From JACQAI01 sp035507915 (GTDB lineage Bacteria; Pseudomonadota; Alphaproteobacteria; Elsterales; Elsteraceae), in NCBI GenBank assembly GCA_035507915.1, contig DATJNS010000188.1, positions 1 through 11,160 on the forward strand: 11,160 nucleotides of DNA. The letters are read 5' to 3'. This document shows, one piece after another, positions 1-7,240 of the stretch. Positions within the stretch are counted from its first letter, which is position 1. Each line of letters opens with the position of its first letter. The notes below the pieces were generated by a model, which was given only the letters and a program-made list of their open reading frames with translations, was not told where the DNA came from and ran no database searches. Made by a program: the position numbers and the translations under genes.

Positions 1-689
1 CCGCCGCGCCGATCACCGGCGTCTGCTCCATGGCGACGCGCCACGTGCTGGCGGAGCTGGCGCTCGCCTACGAGCAGCGAACCGGACAACCCGTCACGGT
101 GACGTCGGTCGGCGGCGTCGAGGCGCTGCGCCGGGTGCAGAACCGCGAGCCCTTCGACTTCGTCGCGCTCGCGGCCGACGCGATCGGCCGGCTGGCGGCG
201 GACGGCCACGTCGATCCGGGCAGTCGGATCGATGTGGCGCGCTCTGGCGTGGCGGTCGCCGTCAAGGCCGGCGCGCCGCATCCCGACCTCACCAGCGGCG
301 AGACGGTTCGACAAGCCGTGCTGTCGGCGCGCAAGGTCGGCTATTCGACCGGCCCGAGCGGCGTGTATCTGGTCCGGCTGTTCGAGCGCTGGGGCATCGC
401 CGAGACCATTGCGCCGCGCATCGTGCAAGCGCCGCCCGGGGTTCCGGTCGGCACCCTGGTCGCGCGCGGCGAGGTCGAGCTCGGCTTCCAGCAATTCAGC
501 GAACTGGTGGGATTGCCGGGCATCGACGTCGTCGGCCCGCTGCCCGAAGACATCCAGGTCATCACCGTGTTTTCGGCGGCGACGTGCAGCGCGTCGACCC
601 GTCCCGACGACGTCAAGGCATTCTTCGCGTTCCTGACGCGGCCCGAGTGGGACGCCGCGAAGCGCCGCCACGGCCTCGAGCCGCCCTGA
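1..689 (+). CDS. ModA-like substrate-binding domain protein, 5' end outside window
   Basis: This is the C-terminal bulk of a type-2 periplasmic-binding-fold protein resembling molybdate-binding ModA. The frame is open from base 3 (AAPITGVCSM...) with no start codon before the internal ATG at 30, so the true start probably lies just upstream of the window. Visible family features are an N-terminal helix followed by a VTVTSVGGVEALRRV strand-helix, a FDFVALAADAI segment, a GYSTGPSGVYLVRLFERWGI hinge region, and GELxxGFQQ-like text (VELGFQQFSELVGLPGIDVVGPLP) as in ModA relatives. No signal peptide is visible, and so few residues are missing that one may be absent; such signal-less relatives occur in proteobacteria. 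The ligand is unknown. The gene ends 202 bp before the ABC importer and need not be part of it. Fold call fairly sure, function unsure. Confidence 0.75.
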   Translation, partial: AAPITGVCSMATRHVLAELALAYEQRTGQPVTVTSVGGVEALRRVQNREPFDFVALAADAIGRLAADGHVDPGSRIDVARSGVAVAVKAGAPHPDLTSGETVRQAVLSARKVGYSTGPSGVYLVRLFERWGIAETIAPRIVQAPPGVPVGTLVARGEVELGFQQFSELVGLPGIDVVGPLPEDIQVITVFSAATCSASTRPDDVKAFFAFLTRPEWDAAKRRHGLEPP

Positions 690-891
690 TCGGCGCGCGC
701 CGGCGTCGCGGCAGTCGGCCGCATCGGAACGACCCGAAAGCACTGGAACGCCGCACCGCTCGCGTCATATCTTCCATTTGTCGCAATTTCGGCCGCTTCG
801 AGCCGACGCGCGCATCGCGTGCTACCGTCGTCCTGGCGCCGAACGTCGCCTGCCCGCTGCGTTCAAGGCCGAGAGCTGTTGAGGGGGATTT
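690..891. other. Intergenic region before the ABC importer operon
   Basis: This 202-bp gap should hold the importer promoter. I found no convincing -35/-10 pair and no sigma-54 GG-N10-GC site. A perfect 12-bp GC palindrome (cggcgcgcgccg, 691-702) starts one base after the upstream stop codon. It has no T-run and may be chance in GC-rich DNA. A gagggg ribosome binding site at 881-886 precedes the next gene. Nothing else stands out. Confidence 0.4.
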
Positions 892-2505
892 ATGGCGACG
901 AATGTCGGCGCGCGCCTCGTTTCATGCCTGTTGGCCTTCGCTCTGGGCACGCTGCTGTTGCCGTGTGCCGGCCAAGCCGCTCCCAAGCAGGGTGGCACGC
1001 TGATCATGGCGATGGACACCGAGCCGCCGACGCTCGCGGCCTACACCAGCACCGCCCAGCCCGTCGGTGAAATCAGCGCCAAAGTGTACGATGGGCTGCT
1101 CGACTACACGCCCGACCTCAAGCCGATTCCCAGTCTCGCCAAGTCGTGGACGGTGAGCCCGGACGGCAAGACCGTCACCTTCATCCTGCGCGACGGCGTG
1201 AAGTGGCACGACGGCCAACCGTTCACCAGTGCCGACGTCCAGTACACGTTCATGGAGGTGTTGAAGAAGCTCCATCCGCGCGGCATCAACACGTTCCGCG
1301 ATCTCGAGGCCATCGACATCCCGGATGATCACACTGCGGTGTTCAAATTGGCCCATCCGGCGCCCTACATGATGATGGCGCTGTCGAGCTATGAATCGCC
1401 GATCATCCCCAAGCACCTGTTCGCGGGAACCGACATCGCCACCAATCCCTACGCCAACAAGCCGGTGGGCACCGGTCCGTTCAAGTTCGTGGAATGGGAG
1501 AAGGGCCAATACATCAGACTCGACCGCAACCCCGACTATTGGAAACACGGACTTCCCTACCTCGACCATATCGTGGCGCGCATCATCTCCGACGCCGGGA
1601 CGCGCAGCGCAGCGATGGAAGCGGGCGAAGTCAACTACGCGGCGTTCAACGCCATCCCCAACGTCGATCTCGCCCGGCTGAAGAAGCTTCCCAACATCGC
1701 CGTCACGACAGACGGCTACAAGATGCAGTCGCCGATCCTGCAGCTCGACTTCAACACGCAGCACAAGCCGTTCGACGACGTCAGGGTCCGACAGGCCATC
1801 GCCTATTCGATCGACCGCAAGTTCATCGCGGACAAGATCTGGTTCGGCTATGCCCGGGTGGCCACCGGACCCATCAACTCCAACTTCAAGTCCAACGGCT
1901 TCTACACGACCGACGGTGTCAAGAACTACAACGTCCCCGACGGGGTTGCGATCGCCAACAAGATGCTCGATGAGGCGGGCTACAAGCGCGGCGCCGATGG
2001 CAACCGCTTCCAGGCCATCATCGAGGTCGGCCCGGGAGGTCCCGACTACCAGCGCTACGCCGAGTACCTGCAGCAGGCATTGGGCAAGATCGGCATCAAG
2101 ATCACGCTGCGCAACGAGGACTGGCCGACCTGGCTGAGACGCCTCTACACCAACTATGACTTCGATATGTCGGTCCTGTCGATCCAAACGCTTGCCGATC
2201 CCGTGATCGGCATCGATCGGCTCTATTCCTCCTGGTCGATCAAGGCCGGCACGATTTTCGTCAATGAAACGCATTGGAGCTCGCCCAAGACCGACGAATT
2301 GATGAAGGCGGCCGCGATCGAGACCGATCCCGGGAAGCGGGCGGAGATCTACCACCAATTGCAGCGCGAGCTATCGGAGCAGGTTCCCCTGGTCTGGGTC
2401 GACGAACTCGAATTCGTCACGGTTTACGACAAGAAGTTCCACGACTTGCTGGTGAGCGCCCTGGGCGCCTATTCCTCGTTCGACCGGGTCTGGATGGACC
2501 AATAG
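892..2505 (+). CDS. ABC transporter substrate-binding protein, family 5 (peptide/nickel type)
   Basis: Periplasmic receptor (537 aa) that captures the substrate for the importer encoded just downstream. The start at 892 is supported by a gaggggg Shine-Dalgarno at 881-887 and an export signal immediately after it: a hydrophobic stretch at residues 9-23 and a likely signal peptidase I site after residue 29 or 30 (AGQA/A-PKQG). Cys25 follows LLP rather than a G/A/S residue, so a lipobox is unlikely. The SBP_bac_5 domain fills the mature protein: GGTL near the N-terminus, L-R-D-G-V-K-W-H-D-G-Q-P-F (about 101-113), GTGPFKF at 193-199 with RNPDYW soon after, and VRQAIAYSIDR (about 302-312). Length is normal for the family. 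The next gene starts 38 bp later on the same strand. Substrate is not deducible; members bind peptides, nickel, glutathione, oligosaccharides or opines. Confidence 0.95.
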   Translation: MATNVGARLVSCLLAFALGTLLLPCAGQAAPKQGGTLIMAMDTEPPTLAAYTSTAQPVGEISAKVYDGLLDYTPDLKPIPSLAKSWTVSPDGKTVTFILRDGVKWHDGQPFTSADVQYTFMEVLKKLHPRGINTFRDLEAIDIPDDHTAVFKLAHPAPYMMMALSSYESPIIPKHLFAGTDIATNPYANKPVGTGPFKFVEWEKGQYIRLDRNPDYWKHGLPYLDHIVARIISDAGTRSAAMEAGEVNYAAFNAIPNVDLARLKKLPNIAVTTDGYKMQSPILQLDFNTQHKPFDDVRVRQAIAYSIDRKFIADKIWFGYARVATGPINSNFKSNGFYTTDGVKNYNVPDGVAIANKMLDEAGYKRGADGNRFQAIIEVGPGGPDYQRYAEYLQQALGKIGIKITLRNEDWPTWLRRLYTNYDFDMSVLSIQTLADPVIGIDRLYSSWSIKAGTIFVNETHWSSPKTDELMKAAAIETDPGKRAEIYHQLQRELSEQVPLVWVDELEFVTVYDKKFHDLLVSALGAYSSFDRVWMDQ

Positions 2506-2543
2506 GCGGGAGCGTCTGCTCGACCTCGAGGTGAAGGCGCCGC

Positions 2544-3530
2544 GTGGACTCCGCCAACTCGCGAACCGCTTACGCCGCGAGGCGCCTCCTCCAGGGGACC
2601 CTCATCATCGTCGGCATCGTGGTGGCGAACTTCCTGCTGCTGCACCTCGCCCCGGGTGACGCAGTGGACGTGCTGGCGGGCGAATCGGGCTCGGCGACAC
2701 CGGAATACCTGGCTCACTTGCGCCAGGTATTCGGTCTGGATCAGCCGCTCTACCTGCAGCTCCTGCTCTACACGAAGAACATCCTGTCGCTCGATCTCGG
2801 CTATTCGTTCCGGCACGGCGCGCCGGTGCTGAACCTCATCCTGACGCGGCTCGGTCCCACGCTCCTCCTCATGGGCACCACGATCGTGCTCTCGCTCACG
2901 TTCGGCATGTTGCTGGGGCTTCTCGCGGCCATGCGTCCCAACAGTTGGCGCGACAACCTGATCTCGGTGATCGCGCTCGTCTCCTACGCCACGCCGCTCT
3001 TTTGGGTCGGCCTGATGCTGATCTTGGTTTTCGCGCTGAAGCTCGGCTGGCTACCGACGAGCGGCATGGCGAACGTGGCGGCGTTTTACACCGGCTGGGC
3101 CGCGGTGGCCGACGTCGCGCGCCACCTCATTCTTCCCGCCACCACGCTCTCGCTCTTCTACCTGGCGCTCTACATGCGACTGATGCGATCGGCGGTCCTC
3201 GAGCAGGTCGGCAAGGATTACGTCACGACTGCCCGCGCCAAGGGATTGACCGAGCGGCGCATCATGTTTGGCCACATCCTGCGCAATGCCTGCCTGCCGG
3301 TGGTCACCATCGCCGGCGTCCAGATCGGCAATTTGATCGGCGGTTCCGTAATCGTCGAGTCGGTGTTCGCTTGGCCGGGCTTCGGCCAGCTCGCCTACGA
3401 GGCGCTGTTCACGCGCGATCTCAATCTCCTGATGGGAATCTTCTTCATCTCGGCCTGCCTGGTCGTCGGCGTCAACATCCTGATCGACTTGCTCTACACC
3501 GTCCTTGATCCGAGGATCGCGGTGCGATGA
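2544..3530 (+). CDS. ABC importer permease, DppB/OppB type
   Basis: First membrane subunit (328 aa) of the importer, inner membrane. A GTG start at 2544 is chosen because it has a gaagg site at 2533-2537 and gives the usual N-terminus: a short cytoplasmic lead, a first membrane helix at about 18-35, then HLAPGDAVDVLAG, the typical DppB periplasmic text. Other family marks are FGLDQPLYLQ (63-72), LGYSFRHGAPV (85-95), the ATPase-docking EAA loop DYVTTARAKGLTERRIMFGHILRNA (starting at about 225; A230, G234), the VESVFAWPGFGQL block (271-283), and a C-terminal LDPRIAVR end. About six membrane helices are expected. Its last four bases ATGA also begin the next permease, so translation is probably coupled. 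Family assignment is secure; substrate unknown. Confidence 0.95.
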   Translation: MDSANSRTAYAARRLLQGTLIIVGIVVANFLLLHLAPGDAVDVLAGESGSATPEYLAHLRQVFGLDQPLYLQLLLYTKNILSLDLGYSFRHGAPVLNLILTRLGPTLLLMGTTIVLSLTFGMLLGLLAAMRPNSWRDNLISVIALVSYATPLFWVGLMLILVFALKLGWLPTSGMANVAAFYTGWAAVADVARHLILPATTLSLFYLALYMRLMRSAVLEQVGKDYVTTARAKGLTERRIMFGHILRNACLPVVTIAGVQIGNLIGGSVIVESVFAWPGFGQLAYEALFTRDLNLLMGIFFISACLVVGVNILIDLLYTVLDPRIAVR

Positions 3531-4354
3531 GAGCGTTCTTTCAGCGCTTCGCTCGCCATCGGGGCGCCCTGTTGGGGCTGGTGATCCTGACGGCGGTCCT
3601 GTTGATGGCGCTGGCGGGTCCTTTCATCTATCCCAGGAATGCCTTCGAGCTGGTCGGGCAGCCGTTCCGCGAACCGTTCGGCAAGTACCTGCTGGGCACC
3701 GACAGCCTCGGGCGCGACGTCGCCGCGGGAATCGTGGAAGGCGCGCGCACGTCGTTGATGATCGGAGCGCTCGCGGCGGTCGCGGCGACGATGCTCGGAA
3801 CCCTGATTGGCGGTTTCGCGGGTTACTTCGGCGGCCTGCTGGACGATGTTCTGATGCGCACGACGGAGTTTTTCCAGACCATCCCATCGTTCATCTTCGC
3901 GATCCTGCTGGTCGCTCTGATGCAGCCCTCGGTGCAAAGCGTGGTCATCGCCATCTCCGTGGTCTCCTGGCCGCCGATGGCGCGACTCGTTCGCGGCGAG
4001 TTCTTGGCGCTGCGCAATCGCGAATTCGTGCAGGCCTGCGTCGGCATGGGCATGACCGACATACGTGTGATCTTCCTGCACGTCCTGCCCAACTGCATGT
4101 CGTCGATCATCGTGACCGGCTCGCTGCTGGTCGCCACCGCCATCCTGACCGAGTCCGGATTGTCCTTTCTCGGCCTCGGCGATCCGAACGTCATGAGCTG
4201 GGGCTACATGGTCGGAGCCAGCCGCGACTTCCTGCGTCACGCGTGGTGGCTGTGTGCCATACCCGGCATCGCGATCATGCTCACGGTGCTCAGCATCAAT
4301 CTGGTCGGCGACGGACTCAACGACGCCCTCAATCCCGGCTTGCGCCGCACGTGA
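3527..4354 (+). CDS. ABC importer permease, DppC/OppC type
   Basis: Second membrane subunit (275 aa), partner of the preceding permease. Family features in order: an N-terminal helix (about 13-30), GTDSLGRD at 57-64 (a hallmark of DppC/OppC proteins), the EAA loop from about residue 166 to 190 (EFVQACVGMGMTDIRVIFLHVLPN), ESGLSFLGLGDP at 209-220, and the near-terminal GDGLNDALNP at 261-270. It is slightly short because the cytoplasmic N-terminal extension seen in OppC is missing, which is common. The start ATG overlaps the upstream stop as ATGA (3527-3530), and the stop overlaps the GTG start of the ATPase gene as GTGA (4351-4354). These overlaps argue for coupled translation and stoichiometric production. 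Confidence 0.95.
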   Translation: MRAFFQRFARHRGALLGLVILTAVLLMALAGPFIYPRNAFELVGQPFREPFGKYLLGTDSLGRDVAAGIVEGARTSLMIGALAAVAATMLGTLIGGFAGYFGGLLDDVLMRTTEFFQTIPSFIFAILLVALMQPSVQSVVIAISVVSWPPMARLVRGEFLALRNREFVQACVGMGMTDIRVIFLHVLPNCMSSIIVTGSLLVATAILTESGLSFLGLGDPNVMSWGYMVGASRDFLRHAWWLCAIPGIAIMLTVLSINLVGDGLNDALNPGLRRT

Positions 4355-5988
4355 CTACCTTGGCCGAGACCGTTCTCGACATACGCAATCTGACGGTCGA
4401 TCTGCCGGCCTGGGCGGATCGACCGCAGGCGATCTCGGACTTCTCGCTGTCGCTCCGGCACGACGAAGTCCTCTGCGTGGTCGGCGAATCCGGCTCGGGC
4501 AAGTCGGTGATGTCGCGCGCCGTCATGGGCCTCTTGCCCGCGCCGCACGTGCGCGCGAGCGCGGGCACGATCCTGCTCGAGGGCGAAGATTTGCTGAAGG
4601 CCTCGATGCCGCGCCTGCGCGACATCCGATCCCGACGCATCTCGATGATCTTCCAGGAGCCGATGGCTGCGCTCAACCCGGTGATGACCATCGGAAAGCA
4701 GATCGAAGAAGTCATCAAAGTCCACACCGGCCTGCCCAGGGTCGAGCGCATGCGCCGGATCCGCGACACCCTCGCCGCCGTCAGCCTGCCCGACCCCGAT
4801 AAGATCCTGCGCGCCTTTCCCCATCAGCTTTCGGGCGGTCAGCGCCAGCGCGCGATGATCGCGATGGCGCTGATTCTCGAGCCCTCGGTACTGATCGCCG
4901 ACGAGCCGACCACCGCGCTGGATGTCACGACCCAGGCCCAGATCCTGGCGCTGATCAAAGAGACGCAGGCCAAGCGCCACATGGGCGTTCTGTTCATCAC
5001 CCACGATTTCGGCGTGGTCGCCGAAATCGCCGACCGCGTGGCGGTGATGCAGCGCGGCAGGCTGGTGGAATTTGGCGACAGGGATCGGGTCCTCAACGAC
5101 CCGCAAGACCCCTACACGCGCTCGCTGATCGCCGCGGTGCCGCGCCTGATCCCCAAGGCCGGACGATCGGCCGAAAATGCCTCTCCGGTCCTGGCCGTCG
5201 TCGGCCTGGACAAGGTCTTTCGCAGCGGCGGCGGATTGTTCGGCCGCGGCGGCCGCATCGTGCACGCTGCCAAAGCCGTGAATCTCGAGATCCGACGCGG
5301 CGAGACACTCGGCATCGTCGGCGAGTCGGGATCGGGTAAGTCGACCGTGGCGCGCTGCATCACGCGCCTGATCGATGCCGACAAGGGGAAGATCGTGCTC
5401 GACGACGTCGATCTGCAGGGGCTCACGCGCAAGGCGCTGCGGCCTTATCGCGAACGGATCCAGATGGTGTTCCAGGATCCATATGGCTCGCTCGATCCGC
5501 GCTGCACGGTCGGCAGTCTGGTCTCGGAGGGTCCGATCGTCCACGGCTTGGGGCGCGCCGAAGCGCTCGCCCGGGCTCACGAGCTGCTCGAGCTCGTGGG
5601 CCTCGATCGCCGCGTCGCCGATCGCTATCCACACGAATTTTCGGGCGGCCAGCGGCAGCGGATCGGCATTGCTCGCGCGCTCGCCTTGCGTCCCGGAGTA
5701 CTGGTGGCCGACGAGCCCGTGTCAGCGCTCGATGTCTCGGTGCAGGCGCAGGTCCTGCAGCTTCTGTCGAGCATCCGCGACCGTTTCAATTTGGCCATGC
5801 TGTTCATCACCCACGATCTGCGGGTCGCCGCCCAAGTCTGCGACCGGATCGCGGTGATGCGGCTGGGCGAGATCGTCGAGCACGGTTCGACGGCAAGCGT
5901 CTTTGCCGCGCCGCGTCATCCCTATACCCGCGAACTCCTGAGCGCCGTGCCCGGCCGTTCCTGGGAAGCGCGGCGGGCGCCGCCGTGA
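4351..5988 (+). CDS. Fused double ABC ATPase, DppD-DppF type
   Basis: One 545-aa protein carrying both nucleotide-binding domains that energise the importer on the cytoplasmic side. The frame is open far upstream, but the GTG at 4351 is the start: it overlaps the permease stop as GTGA and begins the normal strand text (VLDIRNLTVDL). Domain 1: Walker A GESGSGKS 45-52, signature LSGGQ 160-164, Walker B VLIADEP 180-186, switch His218. Domain 2: Walker A GESGSGKS 324-331, signature FSGGQ 430-434, Walker B VLVADEP 450-456, switch His488. Both halves end with the oligopeptide-family tail (DPYTRSLIAAVP, HPYTRELLSAVP), so both ATP sites look competent. A linker of about 30 residues (KAGRSAENASPV) joins them. 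Fusions of this sort are frequent in Rhizobiales. The stop lies four bases from the convergent dioxygenase stop. Confidence 0.95.
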   Translation: MTTLAETVLDIRNLTVDLPAWADRPQAISDFSLSLRHDEVLCVVGESGSGKSVMSRAVMGLLPAPHVRASAGTILLEGEDLLKASMPRLRDIRSRRISMIFQEPMAALNPVMTIGKQIEEVIKVHTGLPRVERMRRIRDTLAAVSLPDPDKILRAFPHQLSGGQRQRAMIAMALILEPSVLIADEPTTALDVTTQAQILALIKETQAKRHMGVLFITHDFGVVAEIADRVAVMQRGRLVEFGDRDRVLNDPQDPYTRSLIAAVPRLIPKAGRSAENASPVLAVVGLDKVFRSGGGLFGRGGRIVHAAKAVNLEIRRGETLGIVGESGSGKSTVARCITRLIDADKGKIVLDDVDLQGLTRKALRPYRERIQMVFQDPYGSLDPRCTVGSLVSEGPIVHGLGRAEALARAHELLELVGLDRRVADRYPHEFSGGQRQRIGIARALALRPGVLVADEPVSALDVSVQAQVLQLLSSIRDRFNLAMLFITHDLRVAAQVCDRIAVMRLGEIVEHGSTASVFAAPRHPYTRELLSAVPGRSWEARRAPP

Positions 5989-5992
5989 CGGG

Positions 5993-7057
5993 TTATGCCG
6001 GGAAGGACAGGAAACATTTGTCGGAGGCCAGGATGTAGGTCTCCATGTAGTCCTGGATCACCGGCTTGCGATCGAGCGCCTCCATCGCACCGATCAGCGC
6101 CATCCAGTTCAGCATCTCGTGCTGGCCGGAATATTCCATCTCCGCGAGCGAGCGTTTGCGCCAGGTGGCGTAATCGGCTTTCGCCACCGCGTCGAACAGG
6201 ATGCGGTCGCCCTCGTGGTCGGGCCACAGATAGCCGTGCTTCGGCGACAGGAAGCAATGCGACCAGGACGACGAGGCGACCAGCGCCACCCGGTAGGGCG
6301 AGGCGGCCAGCACCTCCGCCACGGCGGCACCGACGTCCATGCAGCGCCACGGCTGCGGCGACGGCGGATCGCCCGCCTCGGTCTCCGGTCGCGGCGGCAC
6401 GAACAAATGGCCGAGGCCGCCGTGTGAATGGATCAGGTTGCGGCCGTAGCAATTGATCGCGAACGGCACCACCGGGTAGCGAAATCCCGTCCGGTCCCAA
6501 TCGAGATAGAGGAACGTGTTGGTGAAGGCATGCCCCATCGGGTGGTGCAGCGGCTTATAGGCATAAGCGAGGTCGATGCCGCGTTCGATCAGCCCGGTGG
6601 CCAGGTATTTCGCCGCCTCGCGATGGCCCCGCAGATGCAGCCGCCAATCGCCCGGCTCGTCCCAGCGGTTCGGCCTGCCGCTGCCGCCGTTGTGCCAGGG
6701 CTGCAGGTCGAATTCGGCGTCGTAACCGAGAACGCAGAACGCCGGGACGATGTCCTCCTTGAAGTTCTCGTACTGGTCGTCGCCCCAGACCAGCACGAAA
6801 TCCGGGTCGAAATCGTCGAGGACTTTGCGCAAGGCGCGAAAATCGTCGCCGAAGCGCTCACCGCAGCGCTGGGCCGCCGACAGCCCGTCGTCATTGCCGA
6901 GCTCGGCCAGGAGCTCGGCCGGCCAGTTGGCGGGGTCCTTCACCGCGGGATCGACGTTGGGCGCGCTGAGCACCCGCTTGAACACGCCCGTCAAGCCCGG
7001 GTTCTTGCCGCACAAGGTCGGCCAATGCGTGCACCCCAGCCCCAAGATTTCCGCCAT
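5993..7057 (-). CDS. LigB-like (class III) extradiol ring-cleavage dioxygenase
   Basis: Likely a cytosolic non-haem Fe(II) enzyme of 354 aa that opens a catechol-type ring next to the hydroxyls. The start at 7057 has a strong ggagagg site at 7065-7071; the frame continues upstream without family-like text. Matches to LigB (protocatechuate 4,5-dioxygenase beta): GLGCTHWP with His11 at the place of the first metal His; WGDDQYENF (91-99) at the place of LigB's NDH block; GHAFTNTF (175-182), whose His176 aligns with LigB's catalytic His; VPFAINCYG (197-205); SSSWSHCFLSP (262-272) for the G-S-H block; and a later acidic DHEGD (280-284) for the Glu ligand. LigB's second metal His is Gln95 here, which is odd. 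No LigA-type small subunit is visible. Substrate unknown; the neighbouring MFS carrier suggests an imported aromatic acid. The residue matches are by eye. Confidence 0.85.
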   Translation of the reverse strand: MAEILGLGCTHWPTLCGKNPGLTGVFKRVLSAPNVDPAVKDPANWPAELLAELGNDDGLSAAQRCGERFGDDFRALRKVLDDFDPDFVLVWGDDQYENFKEDIVPAFCVLGYDAEFDLQPWHNGGSGRPNRWDEPGDWRLHLRGHREAAKYLATGLIERGIDLAYAYKPLHHPMGHAFTNTFLYLDWDRTGFRYPVVPFAINCYGRNLIHSHGGLGHLFVPPRPETEAGDPPSPQPWRCMDVGAAVAEVLAASPYRVALVASSSWSHCFLSPKHGYLWPDHEGDRILFDAVAKADYATWRKRSLAEMEYSGQHEMLNWMALIGAMEALDRKPVIQDYMETYILASDKCFLSFPA

Positions 7058-7102
7058 CTCGGTTCCTCTCCATAGCGGTTGCGTGAGCGTGCGGTCGCCA
7101 CC

Positions 7103-7216
7103 CGCGTCATCTCTGACGCGCTTGTCCGGAGGGCACAAGACCCGCGTCGACCCTGTCGCGATCATGGACCGGCGCGCACGGCACCGGTCCGCGATCGAGG
7201 CCCCTCGTCGTGAGGG
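7103..7216. repeat. Three hairpins between the MFS and dioxygenase genes
   Basis: The 183-bp gap between the two leftward genes contains three inverted repeats: cgcgtca/tgacgcg at 7103-7109 and 7114-7120 (loop of four), ggaccgg/ccggtcc at 7166-7172 and 7184-7190 (loop of eleven), and ccctc/gaggg at 7202-7206 and 7212-7216. The motif cgcgatc occurs on both sides of the middle one (7157-7163 and 7190-7196). None is followed by a T-run on the minus strand, so they are not classic intrinsic terminators. They could be operator sites, mRNA-stabilising structures or a Rho-dependent end of the MFS transcript. Confidence 0.45.
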
Positions 7217-7240
7217 ACCAGGCTCAACCTGTGCCGAACG

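Noticed and set aside
691..702. 12-bp palindrome right after the first gene as an intrinsic terminator
   Set aside because: It has no loop when fully paired and no T-run. Short GC palindromes are expected by chance in DNA of this composition.
922..2358. 478-codon open frame on the minus strand opposite the substrate-binding protein gene
   Set aside because: It is the antisense shadow of a clear SBP_bac_5 gene. The translated text is rich in Arg, Gly, Val and Asp repeats with no family-like motifs, as expected from GC-rich codon bias.
3505..4350. In-frame extension of the ATPase frame upstream through the second permease gene (827 codons in total)
   Set aside because: The upstream portion reads the permease gene out of frame as Arg-rich text. 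The GTG at 4351 with the GTGA overlap and a normal ATPase N-terminus is the sensible start.
4237..5634. 465-codon minus-strand frame opposite the double ATPase, plus a 248-codon one at 3494-4240
   Set aside because: Both are antisense to motif-perfect ABC genes and show low-complexity His/Arg/Gln/Asp text without recognisable domains or ribosome sites.
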